Source of the DNA: Amycolatopsis bartoniae
Lineage (GTDB): Bacteria; Actinomycetota; Actinomycetes; Mycobacteriales; Pseudonocardiaceae
Length of the DNA stretch: 64,000 bases
NCBI RefSeq assembly: GCF_014191255.1
Contig: NZ_JACHWH010000001.1
Span: 2,232,001 to 2,296,000 of the forward strand
Direction: 5' to 3'
Position numbers and translations under genes: made by a program. The notes below the pieces were generated by a model that saw nothing but the letters and a program-made list of their open reading frames with translations, did no database searches and was not told the origin of the DNA. Shown piece by piece: positions 44,348-54,679 of the stretch; the first letter of the stretch is position 1, and each line of letters begins with the position of its first letter.

Positions 44348-45144
44348 CGACCGCGGTTCTGGCGCCGCCGCGCCACATCAACCCCGCACAGGCACTGCAG
44401 CACGGTTTCTCGCTCGCGTGGCGGGGCGTGCTCAAGATCCGCAAGAACCCCGAGCAGCTGATCGACGTGACGATCCAGCCGATCCTGTTCCTGGTCCTGT
44501 TCGTGTACCTGTTCGGTGGCGCGATCTCCGGCAGCACGGGCGCCTACCTGCAGGCGCTGGCACCGGGCCTGCTGGTACAGAACACGATCATGGCCAGTCT
44601 GTCGGCGGGCGTGGCGCTGAACACCGACGTCAGCAAGGGCGTGTTCGACCGGTTCCGCAGCATGCCGATCGCCCGGTCAGCACCGCTGGTGGGCGCGGTG
44701 CTCGCCGACGTCGTGCGCTACCTGGTCGCGATCTTCGTGCTGCTGGTGATGGCGACGATCATGGGTTTCCGCATCCACACCAACCCGCTGGCCGTGCTCG
44801 GCGCCGTCGCGCTGATGGTGGTGGCGGGCCTGTGCTTCTGCTGGATCGCGGTGTTCGTCGGCATGCTCGTCGAGAACCCGGGCTCGGTGCAGGGCATCAT
44901 GATCGCCTTCATCTTCCCGATCACCTTCGGCAGCAACGTGTTCGTGCCGAGCACGACGATGCCCGGCTGGCTGCACGCGTGGTCCGACATCAGCCCGGTG
45001 AGCCTGCTCGCCAACGCGATGCGCGGACTGCTCGTGGGCGGTGACGTCGCGGGACCACTGCTCGGCAGCCTCGCGTGGCTGGCCGGGGTGGTCGTGGTGT
45101 TCTTCCCGCTCGCGATGCGCGCCTACCGGCGCCGCGTGGGCTGA
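44344..45144 (+). CDS. ABC-2 type exporter permease (DrrB-like)
   Basis: The ATG at 44344 follows AGGAGGCGGC. The 266-residue protein has six helices and the ABC-2 hallmark ALNTDVSKGVFDRFRSMPI and SNVFVPSTTMPGWLHA. It forms the membrane part of the exporter with the ATPase upstream. A strong hairpin follows the stop. The large SARP-type regulator converges on it from the other side. Confidence 0.92.
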   Translation: MTTAVLAPPRHINPAQALQHGFSLAWRGVLKIRKNPEQLIDVTIQPILFLVLFVYLFGGAISGSTGAYLQALAPGLLVQNTIMASLSAGVALNTDVSKGVFDRFRSMPIARSAPLVGAVLADVVRYLVAIFVLLVMATIMGFRIHTNPLAVLGAVALMVVAGLCFCWIAVFVGMLVENPGSVQGIMIAFIFPITFGSNVFVPSTTMPGWLHAWSDISPVSLLANAMRGLLVGGDVAGPLLGSLAWLAGVVVVFFPLAMRAYRRRVG

Positions 45145-45156
45145 CCCAGGGGGTGC

Positions 45157-45191
45157 GGGCGGCCGGTCTCTTCGGGGGAGACCGGCCGCCC
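45157..45191. terminator. Bidirectional hairpin between the ABC exporter and the SARP regulator
   Basis: GGGCGGCCGGTCTC at 45157-45170 pairs perfectly with its complement at 45178-45191; the loop is seven bases (TTCGGGG). It lies between two converging stops and can serve both transcripts. Confidence 0.85.
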
Positions 45192-45201
45192 ACCGTCGTG
45201 C

Positions 45202-48200
45202 TCAGTCCACGAACTCCGCGCGCAGCCCGGCGATGGCCTCTTCCTTGCCCAGGCTCGCCCCTGCGTCGAAAGCGTCCTGGAAACCCTTGTCGCCCAACGC
45301 TTCCTTGAGCTTGACCACCAGCTCACGCAGCTCCGGGTCACCCTCGTCGAACGCGCCACGCGCCGCGCGGCTCACGCCGAGCGTCCACGCCGATCGCTCG
45401 AATTTTCCTTCCAGCGCAAGCAGTCTGGCGCCGACCTGCGCCGCGATGGCGACGTCCGGCATGTCGCGCCGCTCCCCGGACGACGAAACCGCGACGGGCA
45501 GCCGCTCGCGCGCCGTGGCAGCGTCCCCTTCGGACACCGCCAGCGAGGCGGCGAACATCGACACCCACTCCTCGGCCATCCGCATCGGGAACGGCAGCCG
45601 GTCCGCCACCGACACCAGCCAGTCGAGCACCTCGTGCGCCCGCGCGAAGTCCCCGTCGCAGCGGGCCAGGTCGAGCACGGTGAACCGCACGAGCGCCTGG
45701 TGTTCGAGCTCGCCGTCCTCGTCGGCGAGCCGGAGCCCCTCTTCGAGGTCGCGCCACGCGCCCTCGACGTCCCCGGACCGGTACCGCTCGTTCGCGAGCC
45801 TGGTCAGCTGCTGGACGGCGTCCTCCGCCGACGACAGCTCCCGCGCCAGTTCCAGCCCCTGCTCGTAGCCCGCGATCGCCTCGGCGTGCCTGCCCCGCAG
45901 CGAGTGCGAGCTGGCCTGCATGGCGACGGTCATCGAGACGCCCCAGCGGTCGCCCACCTCGCGGAACCCCGCCAGCGCCTCCGCCCGTGCCCGTTCGCTG
46001 CCGTCGAGGTCCCCGGCGCCGTCGAGCATGAAGCCTCGCACCCACTGCGCCGCCGAGCGGGCCCACCGCTCGGGCCGGGCGAGCGCGCGTTGCAGCTCCC
46101 GCTCGACGAGCTCCTCGTCATGGCTCATGAAGGCCAACATCGGCACGCCGAGCGCGAGGATGGGAAAGCGCTCCAGCGCGTTCGTCCTGGCGCAGTCCTC
46201 CACCAGTTGCCGCAGGTTCTCCGGGTGCCCGAACATCGGTGCCGCCTGGATGAGAGCGTTCATGATCGAGAAGGCGGCCCGCGCGTCGGCCGGCACCTCC
46301 TCACCGAACGCGAGGACGTCGGTCAGGAACGCGAGGGGCTGCTCGTTCAGCCCGCGGATCACCCAGAACCAGCAGAGCGCGGCCACGAACCGGTACGACG
46401 TCTCGGCGTCTCCGGCGTCGATGGCCCGGCGCAGGGCGGTGAGCATGTTGTCGTGCTCGGCATGGAACGTCCGGATCGCGGCCAGCTGGTCGAACGTCCG
46501 CAGCAGTGGCTCGTTCTCCTCGGCCAGGCGCAGGAAGTACGCACCGAACCGGCGGGTCACCAGCTCGCGCTCCGCGGCCTCGTCGAGCCGTTCCTCGCCG
46601 TAGGCCCGGATCGTCTCCAGCATCCGGTACCGCGGCTCCACGCCCTCGACGGCGTCCACAATAGACTTCTCGACCAGCGAGCCGAGCACGTACAGCACGT
46701 CCTCGACCGGCAGCAGCTCGTCCCCGCAGATCTCTTCGACGGCCGAGATCGTGGCGCCACCGGGGAAGATCGACAGGCGGCGGGCCAGCACGCGCTCCGG
46801 CTTCTCCAGCAGGTCCCAGCTCCACTCGACCACCGCGCGCAACGTCCGCTGCCGCGGTAGCGCGACCCTGCTGCCGTTGGTGAGCAGCCGGAACCGGTCG
46901 TCGAGCCGCTTCGCGATCTGCTGCACCGGCATCGACCGCAACCGCGCGGCGGCCAGCTCCAGCGCCAGCGGCATCCCGTCGAGGCGGCGGCAGATCTCGC
47001 GCACCGGCTCCGTGGTGGCCTCGTCCAGCACGAAGCCCGGACGTACGGTCGCGGCGCGCTCGGCGAACAGGCGCATCGCCTCCGGGTCCTCCAGCGGCCC
47101 GAGCTGGCACAGCAGCTCACCGGTGATCGCGAGCGGCTCCCGGCTGGTGGCCAGGATCCGCAGGTTCGGCAACCGGGTGAGCAGGTCGTGGGCCAGCTCG
47201 GCGGCGGCGGCGACCAAGTGCTCGCAGTTGTCGAGCACGAGCAGCCCCTCACCGCTGCCCGCCAGCTCCGCGATGCGGTCGAGCGGTTCGACGACCTGCA
47301 GCGACGGTGCCGAGTTGAGCACCCGCATGTCCAGCGAGCCGAGCGCGGCGAGCACGGCCGCAGTGACGTCACCGGCGTCGCGCACGGCGGCGAGCGCCAC
47401 GAACCAGACGCGCCCGCGTTCGGCGGCCGGATGCCGGACGGCGGCCTCCGTGGCCAGTCGCGTCTTGCCCGCGCCACCCGGACCGGCGAGGGTGACCAGG
47501 CGGGACGACGCGAGCGAGCGCGCGAGGAGGTCCAGTTCCCGCTGCCGCCCGACGAAACTGGTCAGCCGCACCGGCAGGTGGTCGTTGACGGGCCGGGGCT
47601 TCGCCAGCTCTCCGCGTAGCACCGCGAGGTGGACCTGCTGCAGCTCCGCGGAGGGGTCCACGCCCAGCTCGTCGGCGAGGGTGGCGCGCGTGCGCTCGTA
47701 GACCGCCAGCGCGTCCGACTGGCGCCCGGCGGCGTACAGGGCACGCATCCGCAGGCCCGCCAGGCGTTCGCGCAACGGCTGTGCGGCCCCGGCGGTTTCG
47801 AGATCGGGGAGGACGTCGGCGTGACGGCCCAGCTCCAGCTCGGCCTCGAACCGGTCCTCCCGCGCCGAAGCCAGCAGGTCGGCGAGGCGGGCGGCGGGGG
47901 CCTGGGCAAACGGCGCGTCGAGCACGTCGGAAAGCGCTTCCCCGCGCCACAGGGCCAGCGCCTCGGTCAGCGTGGCCGACGCGGCGGAGTGGTGCCCCGC
48001 CGCCAGCTCACGCCGGCCGCGCGCGGCCAGCTCCTCGAAGCGGGCGGCGTCGGTCTCTTCGGCCTTGAGCACGTACCCGCCGTTGGTCGAAGAGACGCGG
48101 GAGGCGTCGCCGAGCGCCCGGCGCAGGCGGGAGACGAGGGACTGCAACGCGTTCGCCGCGTCCGCGGGCGGCTCGGCCCCCCACAACCCGTCGACGAGGG

Positions 48201-48333
48201 CTTCCACGGTGACCGGCCGGTTGGCGTCCAGCGCGAGCCGGGCCACGAGCATGCGCAACCGCGCACCGCCGATGTCGATCGGCGCGCCGTCGTCCCCGAG
48301 GACCCGGACCGGCCCCAGCACACACACCCGCAC
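45202..48333 (-). CDS. Large SARP/AfsR-type regulator (winged helix, BTAD, NB-ARC ATPase, TPR)
   Basis: A GTG at 48333 gives 1043 residues. Residues 1-95 are an OmpR-like winged helix (LGPVRVLGDDGAPIDIG), about 100-245 the bacterial transcriptional activator domain (DVLDAPFAQAPAARL, AVYERTRATLADELGVDPSAE), 255-560 an NB-ARC domain with P-loop AGPGGAGKT at 283-291 and LLVLDNCEHL, then TPR-like helices. This is the AfsR/SARP plan, normally controlling secondary metabolism. No biosynthetic cluster is in the window; the adjoining exporter may be a target. Frame extends upstream without an SD. Confidence 0.9.
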   Translation of the reverse strand: MRVCVLGPVRVLGDDGAPIDIGGARLRMLVARLALDANRPVTVEALVDGLWGAEPPADAANALQSLVSRLRRALGDASRVSSTNGGYVLKAEETDAARFEELAARGRRELAAGHHSAASATLTEALALWRGEALSDVLDAPFAQAPAARLADLLASAREDRFEAELELGRHADVLPDLETAGAAQPLRERLAGLRMRALYAAGRQSDALAVYERTRATLADELGVDPSAELQQVHLAVLRGELAKPRPVNDHLPVRLTSFVGRQRELDLLARSLASSRLVTLAGPGGAGKTRLATEAAVRHPAAERGRVWFVALAAVRDAGDVTAAVLAALGSLDMRVLNSAPSLQVVEPLDRIAELAGSGEGLLVLDNCEHLVAAAAELAHDLLTRLPNLRILATSREPLAITGELLCQLGPLEDPEAMRLFAERAATVRPGFVLDEATTEPVREICRRLDGMPLALELAAARLRSMPVQQIAKRLDDRFRLLTNGSRVALPRQRTLRAVVEWSWDLLEKPERVLARRLSIFPGGATISAVEEICGDELLPVEDVLYVLGSLVEKSIVDAVEGVEPRYRMLETIRAYGEERLDEAAERELVTRRFGAYFLRLAEENEPLLRTFDQLAAIRTFHAEHDNMLTALRRAIDAGDAETSYRFVAALCWFWVIRGLNEQPLAFLTDVLAFGEEVPADARAAFSIMNALIQAAPMFGHPENLRQLVEDCARTNALERFPILALGVPMLAFMSHDEELVERELQRALARPERWARSAAQWVRGFMLDGAGDLDGSERARAEALAGFREVGDRWGVSMTVAMQASSHSLRGRHAEAIAGYEQGLELARELSSAEDAVQQLTRLANERYRSGDVEGAWRDLEEGLRLADEDGELEHQALVRFTVLDLARCDGDFARAHEVLDWLVSVADRLPFPMRMAEEWVSMFAASLAVSEGDAATARERLPVAVSSSGERRDMPDVAIAAQVGARLLALEGKFERSAWTLGVSRAARGAFDEGDPELRELVVKLKEALGDKGFQDAFDAGASLGKEEAIAGLRAEFVD

Positions 48334-48381
48334 GGATCCAGCTTCCCAGATTCCCCCGGCGAGGGTCCGGGAAATACGAAC

Positions 48382-48403
48382 GCCCCCGGGAAGTCCCGGG
48401 GGC
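48382..48403. terminator. Short hairpin between the SARP regulator and clpC
   Basis: GCCCCCGGGA at 48382-48391 pairs with TCCCGGGGGC at 48394-48403, a tight ten-base stem. It lies downstream of clpC and upstream of the regulator on the minus strand, ending the clpC message. The 135 bases between it and clpC contain a 13-base repeat CTGATCAGTCGTT (48421 and 48536). Confidence 0.65.
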
Positions 48404-48538
48404 ATTCGCAGACCTGGCTGCTGATCAGTCGTTTCTCAGAAGCGGCGGAGCCACTTGCTGTGGGCCGTCAGCTTGCACCGCTGCGGGTTCAGGTTCCGCT
48501 ACCCGCACCGGCACGCAAGCCCGTGAAACACTCCCTGA

Positions 48539-51091
48539 TCAGTCGTTCTCGGACTCGTGCCGGGGGTCGTTGCCGGCGCCGATGGAGACGGGCGGGGCGT
48601 CCGGCACCTCCAGCGGCTTGGGCTCGCCGCGGAAGGTGAAGTGCGCCTGGTCGTCCTTGTCCTCGGGGTCGCCACTCCACCCCTCGACGTCGACGATGAT
48701 GATCTGACCCGGCTGCACCTCGCCGAACAGGATCTTCTCGGACAGCTGGTCCTCGATCTCCCGCTGGATGGTCCGGCGCAGCGGACGGGCACCGAGCACC
48801 GGGTCGAAGCCACGCTTCGCCAGCAGCGCCTTCGCCTTGTCGGTCAGCTCGAGAGCCATGTCCTTGGCCTTCAGCTGGGTCTCCACCCGGGACGCCATCA
48901 GGTCCACCATCTGGATGATCTGCTCCTGCGTGAGCTGGTGGAAGACGATGATGTCGTCGATCCGGTTGAGGAACTCCGGCCGGAAGTGCTTCTTCATCTC
49001 CTCGTTGACCTTCTGCTTCATCTTGTCGTAGCGGTTCGCCTGGTCGCTACCGGAAGAGAAGCCGAGGCTGACGGACTTGGAGATGTCCGACGTCCCCAGG
49101 TTCGAGGTGAAGATCAGCACCGTGTTCTTGAAGTCGACCGTGCGGCCCTGACCGTCGGTGAGGCGCCCGTCCTCCAACACCTGCAGCAGCGTGTTGTAGA
49201 TCTCCTGGTGCGCCTTCTCGATCTCGTCGAACAGCACCACCGAGAACGGCTTGCGCCGCACCTTCTCGGTGAGCTGGCCGCCCTCCTCGTAACCGACGTA
49301 CCCGGGAGGGGCACCGAACAGCCGCGAGGCGGTGTAGCGGTCGTGGAACTCGCCCATGTCGATCTGGATGAGCGCGTCGTCCTCGCCGAACAGGAACGCC
49401 GCCAGCGCCTTGGACAGCTCGGTCTTACCGACACCGGACGGGCCGGCGAAGATGAACGAGCCGGACGGGCGCTTCGGGTCCTTCAGGCCGGCGCGGGTGC
49501 GGCGGATGGCCTGCGAGACCGCCTTGACGGCGTCCTCCTGGCCGATGATCCGCTTGTGCAGCTCGTCCTCCATGCGGAGCAGACGCGTGGTCTCCTCCTC
49601 GGTGAGCTTGAACACCGGGATACCGGTCCAGTTGGCCAGGACCTCGGCGATCTGCTCGTCGTCGACCTCCGCGACGACGTCCAGGTCACCGTCCTTCCAC
49701 TGCTTCTCCCGCTCGGACTTCTGGCCCAGCAGGGTCTTCTCCTCGTCGCGCAGCCGCGCGGCGCGCTCGAAGTCCTGCGCGTCGATCGCCGACTCCTTGT
49801 CGCGGCGGACCGCGGCGATCTTCTCGTCGAACTCGCGCAGGTCCGGCGGCGCGGTCATGCGGCGGATGCGCATGCGGGCGCCGGCCTCGTCGATCAGGTC
49901 GATCGCCTTGTCCGGCAGGAACCGGTCGTTGATGTAGCGGTCGGCCAGGGTGGCCGCCGCGACCAGCGCGGAGTCGGTGATCGACACGCGGTGGTGCGCC
50001 TCGTACCGGTCCCGCAGGCCCTTGAGGATCTCGATGGTGTGCTCGAGCGACGGCTCGCCGACCTGGATCGGCTGGAAGCGGCGCTCCAGCGCGGCGTCCT
50101 TCTCGATGTACTTGCGGTACTCCTCGAGCGTGGTGGCGCCGATGGTCTGCAGCTCGCCGCGGGCCAGCATCGGCTTCAGGATCGAGGCCGCGTCGATGGC
50201 GCCCTCGGCGGCACCCGCCCCGACCAGCGTGTGCAGCTCGTCGATGAACAGGATGATGTCGCCGCGGGTCTTGATCTCCTTGAGCACCTTCTTCAGGCGC
50301 TCTTCGAAGTCACCGCGGTACCGGGAGCCGGCGACCAGCGACCCGAGGTCCAGGGTGTAGAGCTGCTTGTCCTTCAGCGTCTCGGGCACCTCGCCCTTGA
50401 CGATGTTCTGGGCCAGTCCCTCGACGACGGCGGTCTTGCCGACGCCCGGCTCGCCGATGAGGACCGGGTTGTTCTTGGTGCGGCGCGACAGCACCTGCAT
50501 GACCCGCTCGATCTCCTTGCTGCGCCCGATGACCGGGTCGAGCTTGCCCTCGCGGGCGGAGACCGTCAGGTTGCGGCCGAACTGGTCGAGCACCAGCGAC
50601 GAGGACGGCGTGCCCTCGCCACGGCCGGCACCGGCCTCGGCCGGCTCCTTGCCCTGGTAGCCGGACAGCAGCTGCAGCACCTGCTGGCGCACGCGGTTGA
50701 GATCCGCGCCGAGCTTGACGAGCACCTGCGCCGCCACGCCCTCGCCCTCGCGGATCAGCCCGAGCAGGATGTGCTCGGTGCCGATGTAGTTGTGGCCGAG
50801 CTGCAGCGCCTCGCGCAACGACAGCTCGAGTACCTTCTTGGCCCGCGGGGTGAAGGGGATGTGCCCGCTCGGAGCCTGCTGGCCCTGGCCGATGATCTCC
50901 TCGACCTGCTGGCGGACGCCCTCCAGCGCGATGCCCAACGATTCGAGCGCCTTGGCGGCGACACCCTCACCCTCGTGGATCAAGCCCAGGAGGATGTGCT
51001 CGGTGCCGATGTAGTTGTGGTTGAGCATCCTGGCCTCTTCCTGGGCCAGGACGACCACCCGCCTCGCGCGGTCGGTGAACCTCTCGAACAT
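48539..51091 (-). CDS. clpC: ATP-dependent Clp protease ATPase subunit ClpC
   Basis: The ATG at 51091 gives 850 residues of the ClpC1 type: N-terminal repeats ([20 protein letters not shown], 1-145), AAA-1 with GEPGVGKT, a middle UVR coiled coil ([20 protein letters not shown]), AAA-2 with GPSGVGKT, the VGF-type loop and a C-terminal tail. It unfolds substrates for ClpP and is essential in mycobacteria. It lies next to lsr2 and lysS as there, but with an FhuF-like gene inserted. A candidate ClgR box lies upstream. Confidence 0.97.
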   Translation of the reverse strand: MFERFTDRARRVVVLAQEEARMLNHNYIGTEHILLGLIHEGEGVAAKALESLGIALEGVRQQVEEIIGQGQQAPSGHIPFTPRAKKVLELSLREALQLGHNYIGTEHILLGLIREGEGVAAQVLVKLGADLNRVRQQVLQLLSGYQGKEPAEAGAGRGEGTPSSSLVLDQFGRNLTVSAREGKLDPVIGRSKEIERVMQVLSRRTKNNPVLIGEPGVGKTAVVEGLAQNIVKGEVPETLKDKQLYTLDLGSLVAGSRYRGDFEERLKKVLKEIKTRGDIILFIDELHTLVGAGAAEGAIDAASILKPMLARGELQTIGATTLEEYRKYIEKDAALERRFQPIQVGEPSLEHTIEILKGLRDRYEAHHRVSITDSALVAAATLADRYINDRFLPDKAIDLIDEAGARMRIRRMTAPPDLREFDEKIAAVRRDKESAIDAQDFERAARLRDEEKTLLGQKSEREKQWKDGDLDVVAEVDDEQIAEVLANWTGIPVFKLTEEETTRLLRMEDELHKRIIGQEDAVKAVSQAIRRTRAGLKDPKRPSGSFIFAGPSGVGKTELSKALAAFLFGEDDALIQIDMGEFHDRYTASRLFGAPPGYVGYEEGGQLTEKVRRKPFSVVLFDEIEKAHQEIYNTLLQVLEDGRLTDGQGRTVDFKNTVLIFTSNLGTSDISKSVSLGFSSGSDQANRYDKMKQKVNEEMKKHFRPEFLNRIDDIIVFHQLTQEQIIQMVDLMASRVETQLKAKDMALELTDKAKALLAKRGFDPVLGARPLRRTIQREIEDQLSEKILFGEVQPGQIIIVDVEGWSGDPEDKDDQAHFTFRGEPKPLEVPDAPPVSIGAGNDPRHESEND

Positions 51092-51319
51092 TCCCACTCC
51101 CTCGACTGCTGCGCCGGCGGTGAGCCTCCACGCCGCGGTGGGCGATGGATTCAGCACCGTGAGTCCACTGTAGTAGCCGACGGCTTCCACCGGGCCACCA
51201 CTGGGGCGAATCAGGTCACAGAAGTCAGTACGTCGGCCCTTGCCGGCCGTGCATTTTCCCTGCTTGCTGACACCTTTCCCAACGCGCGCCCACCCCGCGG
51301 GATTCCGTCGGACGCCGTT

Positions 51320-51336
51320 GTCCGCTCACCGCGAAC
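51320..51336. promoter_or_regulatory. Candidate ClgR box upstream of clpC
   Basis: GTCCGC-TCACC-GCGAAC is an inverted repeat with one mismatch from the symmetrical GTTCGC-N5-GCGAAC form recognised by ClgR, the known activator of clp genes in actinobacteria. It lies 229 bases before the clpC start and 85 before the divergent FhuF-like gene. Distance to clpC is rather long. Confidence 0.4.
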
Positions 51337-51376
51337 AGGGCCCGGATACCCCGGTGGCGCCCCCGCCAAAAGCCGC

Positions 51377-51395
51377 TAAGGTAAGGCAGACCTAA
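51377..51395. promoter_or_regulatory. Iron box (IdeR/DmdR1 operator) of the FhuF-like gene
   Basis: TAAGGTAAGGCAGACCTAA matches 15 of 19 positions of the consensus iron box (TTAGGTTAGGCTAACCTAA, as I recall it). It lies 26 bases before the ATG at 51421, so iron-loaded repressor would block transcription or early elongation. This supports a siderophore-iron role of the gene. Confidence 0.8.
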
Positions 51396-51420
51396 CACCC
51401 GAACGGAGCAGCGGGAGGGC

Positions 51421-52218
51421 ATGATCGACACCGTGCGGCGGCGCCGGGCCGCGCCCGGCCTCGCCGCCTCCGTGACCAGGGTGGCGCCACTGCAGCAGCG
51501 CGTCGAGTTCCGTCCTGACCTGCCCGAAGCCGACGGGTGGCGGCGTTGCGCGGACCTGCTCGGCGACCCGGCGCGCTTCGCGGAGTGGCGCACCCGGCTC
51601 GGCGGCTGGCTCCACGACCGGTTCGGAGAAGCACCCGCACGGACGACAGCCGGTTACGTGATGTCGTGGTACCTCCACGTGCCCGCCTACGCGGCGGCTC
51701 TGTTGTTGCACCACGAACGGCGGGTACCGCTGCTCCATCCGGAGGAGCTCGCCTTTCGCCTCGGCCCCGACCGCCCGCACCCGGACGGGATCGCCGTACT
51801 CGGGACCGACTTCCACTGCCCGCCGGACGACCCGGCGGCGGGCTGCCCCGAGGCGACGGTGGTGCCGGACGAGCGCGCGCTCGCAGCCGTACTGCGCGCC
51901 CGCTACCTCACCCACGCGACGCGGTTCGTCCAGGCGTACGCGCCCACCTGCCGGCTGGGCCGCCGGATGCTGTGGGCCGGCGCGACCGACGCACTGGACA
52001 ACGCGCTGTGGTGGGTAGGCCGCCAGGGCGGGGACGAAGGCGCGGGCGTCGCGGACGCGGCACTGGTCCTCGACGCGCGGTACCCGCCCCTCACGGCAGC
52101 CTCGGCACTGCGGCTGACCGGCCGGACGTGGACCCGGCGACGAGAGAGCTGCTGCTTCTCGTACCTGTTGCCGGACGAGGCGGAGTGCGCCGAGTGCCCT
52201 CGACTGCGGGGGCAGTGA
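51421..52218 (+). CDS. FhuF-like (2Fe-2S) ferric siderophore reductase
   Basis: The ATG follows GGGAGGGC. Of 265 residues, the C-terminus has the FhuF signature C244-C245-x10-C256-x2-C259 (ESCCFSYLLPDEAECAEC) that binds a 2Fe-2S cluster, and the body is the FhuF/IucA-type helical domain. These proteins release iron from ferric siderophores in the cytosol. The iron box directly upstream agrees. It is inserted between clpC and lsr2 compared with M. tuberculosis. Confidence 0.87.
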   Translation: MIDTVRRRRAAPGLAASVTRVAPLQQRVEFRPDLPEADGWRRCADLLGDPARFAEWRTRLGGWLHDRFGEAPARTTAGYVMSWYLHVPAYAAALLLHHERRVPLLHPEELAFRLGPDRPHPDGIAVLGTDFHCPPDDPAAGCPEATVVPDERALAAVLRARYLTHATRFVQAYAPTCRLGRRMLWAGATDALDNALWWVGRQGGDEGAGVADAALVLDARYPPLTAASALRLTGRTWTRRRESCCFSYLLPDEAECAECPRLRGQ

Positions 52219-52546
52219 GGAAAGCAATCGCACAAGAGTGACGTTCGCCACTTCCGCTGGTCTTCACCGGATCGGATAACCCACGCAAGTGTTGAACAGT
52301 GAACAAAGAGGACGGCCGAAAAGTTCGTCGGAATGAGTCATCCGTCGCACGGGCGTCTCGTCGCGACTCGTGATCGAGGAATCGATTGCCGGCAGCCGGT
52401 GATCACACCTCGGAGCCGCAAGTTGCAGTCCGGAAATTCAAAGCTGCGCGAAAAAGCCCAAAAGAGCCCGGAGGCACGCGCGCCGGGGCACCCGCGAGAG
52501 GCTCCCAGAGCAGTAGAACACAGTTCAAGAATGCGAGCACGTGAAC
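52219..52546. other. Gene-free interval between the FhuF-like gene and the lsr2 terminator
   Basis: Some 330 bases hold no supportable ORF. The stretch is less GC-rich than its surroundings (for example AACAGTGAACAAAGAGGAC near 52285-52303 and AAAAAGCCCAAAAGAGCCCG near 52452). It may be the relic of a lost gene or a nucleoid-protein-rich spacer; no promoter or RNA gene is evident. Confidence 0.5.
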
Positions 52547-52577
52547 GGGGCCGCCAGGAACGAATCCTGGCGGCCCC
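52547..52577 (-). terminator. Terminator of lsr2
   Basis: GGGGCCGCCAGGA at 52547-52559 and its exact complement at 52565-52577 form a 13-base stem with loop ACGAA. It lies 26 bases after the lsr2 stop. Confidence 0.85.
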
Positions 52578-52602
52578 GTGCGCGGCTATTGGACCCGGAA
52601 GG

Positions 52603-52947
52603 TCAGTTCTTCTTGTGGTAGGCCTCGACGACCTCGGACGGGATACGACCGCGGTCGGAAACCTGGAAGCCGTTCTTGCGAGCCCACGCGCGAATGGCCT
52701 GGTTCTGCTCGCGGTCCACCGAAGCGGAGCTGGCAGCGGGCTTGGCCGACGGGCGGCCCGCACGCTTGCGTCCCCCGGCGCGACGCGCGTGCTCGACGTA
52801 CTGAGCGAGCGCGTCCCGCAGCTCTTCCGCGTTTTCGCTGGACAGGTCGATCTGGTAGTTGATCCCGTCCAAACCGAACTCGACGGTCTCGTCCGCCTCC
52901 GAGCCGTCGAGGTCGTCCACGAGGGAGACCAGCACCTTCTGTGCCAT
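52603..52947 (-). CDS. lsr2: Lsr2, H-NS-like nucleoid-associated protein
   Basis: The ATG at 52947 follows AGGAGGAAACTG and gives 114 residues, similar to mycobacterial Lsr2. The N-terminal dimerisation domain starts [15 protein letters not shown]; the C-terminal domain has the AT-hook-like RGR in VSDRGRIP and [11 protein letters not shown]. Lsr2 coats AT-rich and acquired DNA and silences it, so it may act on the AICE in this window. The frame opens upstream, but those residues lack any start signal. Confidence 0.96.
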   Translation of the reverse strand: MAQKVLVSLVDDLDGSEADETVEFGLDGINYQIDLSSENAEELRDALAQYVEHARRAGGRKRAGRPSAKPAASSASVDREQNQAIRAWARKNGFQVSDRGRIPSEVVEAYHKKN

Positions 52948-53095
52948 CAGTTTCCTCCTGTTTTGAACTAGCCGCAAATGTCTGGGTAGGGCGAGTGCCC
53001 CGGTCAGAAGCCATTGACTAGGGACATTAATACCCGGAATCCGCGCACAACGCAAACTTCGTTTGCATTGCGCGTGTGTGCGAGCCGACGGCCAA

Positions 53096-54613
53096 CTATT
53101 CCGGACGCACGAGCGGGAACAGGATCGTCTCCCGGATACCGAGGCCGGTCAGGGCCATCAGCAACCGGTCGATGCCCATTCCCACACCACCGGATGGTGG
53201 CATTCCGTACTCCAGGGCCCGGAGGAAATCTTCGTCCAGCCGCATGGCCTCGCTATCGCCGGCCGCCGCCAAACGGGACTGCGCCGTCAGCCTTTCGCGC
53301 TCGACGACCGGGTCGACCAGCTCCGAGTAACCCGTGGCCAGCTCGAATCCTCGCACGTAGAGGTCCCACTTCTCGGCCACGCCGGGCTTGCTGCGGTGCT
53401 GCCGCGTCAACGGCGAGGTCTCGATCGGGAAATCCCGCACGAATGTCGGCTCGTGCAGGTGATCGCCTACCAGATGCTCCCACAGTTCCTCGACGAGCTT
53501 GCCGTGCCCCAGTTTCGGGTCCGGCTCCAGCCCGCGCGCCTGCGCGAAGCCCCGCAACTTTTCGGCAGGCGTCTCGGGCGTGACCTCCTCGCCGAGCGCT
53601 TCGGACAACGAGCCGTACATCGTCAGCGTCGTCCACTCGCCCGACAGGTCGTAGGGCGTTCCGTCCGCGAGTGTCACTTCCAGGCCGCCGAATACCGCCT
53701 GCGCGGCTTCCTGGATGAGCTCACGGGTCATCACCGCGTTGGTGTCGTACGTGGCGTACGCCTCGTAGAACTCCAGCATGGCGAATTCCGGCGAATGCGA
53801 AGAGTCGCTGCCCTCGTTCCGGAAGTTGCGGTTGATCTCGAAGACCTTCTCGATCCCGCCGACCACGCAGCGCTTGAGGTACAGCTCCGGCGCGATCCGC
53901 AGAAACAGGTCGATGTCGAACGCGTTGGAGTGCGTGACGAATGGCCGCGCCGCCGCACCGCCGTGCAGCGTCTGCAGCATCGGCGTCTCGACCTCGGTGA
54001 AGCCCCGGCTGTCGAAGGAATTGCGCAGCGAGCGCACGACCGCGGCCCGGGTCCGCACCGTGTCCCGCGCCTTCGAGCGCAGGATCAGGTCGACATAACG
54101 CTGCCGGATCCGCGTTTCCTCGGCCAGCTCCTTGTGCGCGACCGGCAGCGGGCGCAGCGCTTTCGAGGTGATCTGCCAGCGGTCGGCCATCACCGACAGC
54201 TCGCCGCGGCGGGAGGTGATGACCTCACCGTGCACGAAAACGTGGTCGCCGAGGTCGACATCCGATTTCCAGGCCGCGAGCGACTCCTCGCCGACACCGG
54301 CGAGGCTGAGCATCGCCTGCAACTCCGTGCCGTCGCCTTCGCGCAGAGTGGCGAAACACAGTTTCCCCGTGTTGCGCACGAACAGCACCCGGCCGGTGAC
54401 GCCCACGATCTCACCCGTCGCGGTGTCCGCGGGCAGCTCCGAATACTTCGCCCGGATCTCGGCGAGGGTGTGCGTGCGCGGGACCTCGACCGGATACGGA
54501 TCGGCCCCTTCCGCCATTATCCGGTCGCGCTTGGCCCGGCGAACCCGCATCTGTTCCGGCAGGTCTTCATCGGGTAGGGGGCGCTCGGAGGCGGCGGAAT
54601 CCGTCATACGCAC
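53096..54613 (-). CDS. lysS: Lysyl-tRNA synthetase (class II)
   Basis: The 505-residue enzyme has the N-terminal OB-fold ([20 protein letters not shown]), class II motif 1 ([12 protein letters not shown]), motif 2 ([11 protein letters not shown]) and motif 3 ([13 protein letters not shown]). The start is GTG at 54613 or, two codons on, ATG at 54607. It lies upstream of lsr2 by 148 bases in the same direction. The methyltransferase is divergent with 66 bases between. Confidence 0.95.
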   Translation of the reverse strand: MRMTDSAASERPLPDEDLPEQMRVRRAKRDRIMAEGADPYPVEVPRTHTLAEIRAKYSELPADTATGEIVGVTGRVLFVRNTGKLCFATLREGDGTELQAMLSLAGVGEESLAAWKSDVDLGDHVFVHGEVITSRRGELSVMADRWQITSKALRPLPVAHKELAEETRIRQRYVDLILRSKARDTVRTRAAVVRSLRNSFDSRGFTEVETPMLQTLHGGAAARPFVTHSNAFDIDLFLRIAPELYLKRCVVGGIEKVFEINRNFRNEGSDSSHSPEFAMLEFYEAYATYDTNAVMTRELIQEAAQAVFGGLEVTLADGTPYDLSGEWTTLTMYGSLSEALGEEVTPETPAEKLRGFAQARGLEPDPKLGHGKLVEELWEHLVGDHLHEPTFVRDFPIETSPLTRQHRSKPGVAEKWDLYVRGFELATGYSELVDPVVERERLTAQSRLAAAGDSEAMRLDEDFLRALEYGMPPSGGVGMGIDRLLMALTGLGIRETILFPLVRPE

Positions 54614-54679
54614 AGGGTACGAACCCGGCCGGACGCTAGGCCAACCGGATTACCTTTCCCCGCGAATAGTATCGATCGC

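Noticed and set aside
48421-48548. Direct repeat CTGATCAGTCGTT around the clpC stop
   Set aside because: Only 13 bases and two copies, one overlapping the clpC stop; no mobile element or att structure accompanies it.
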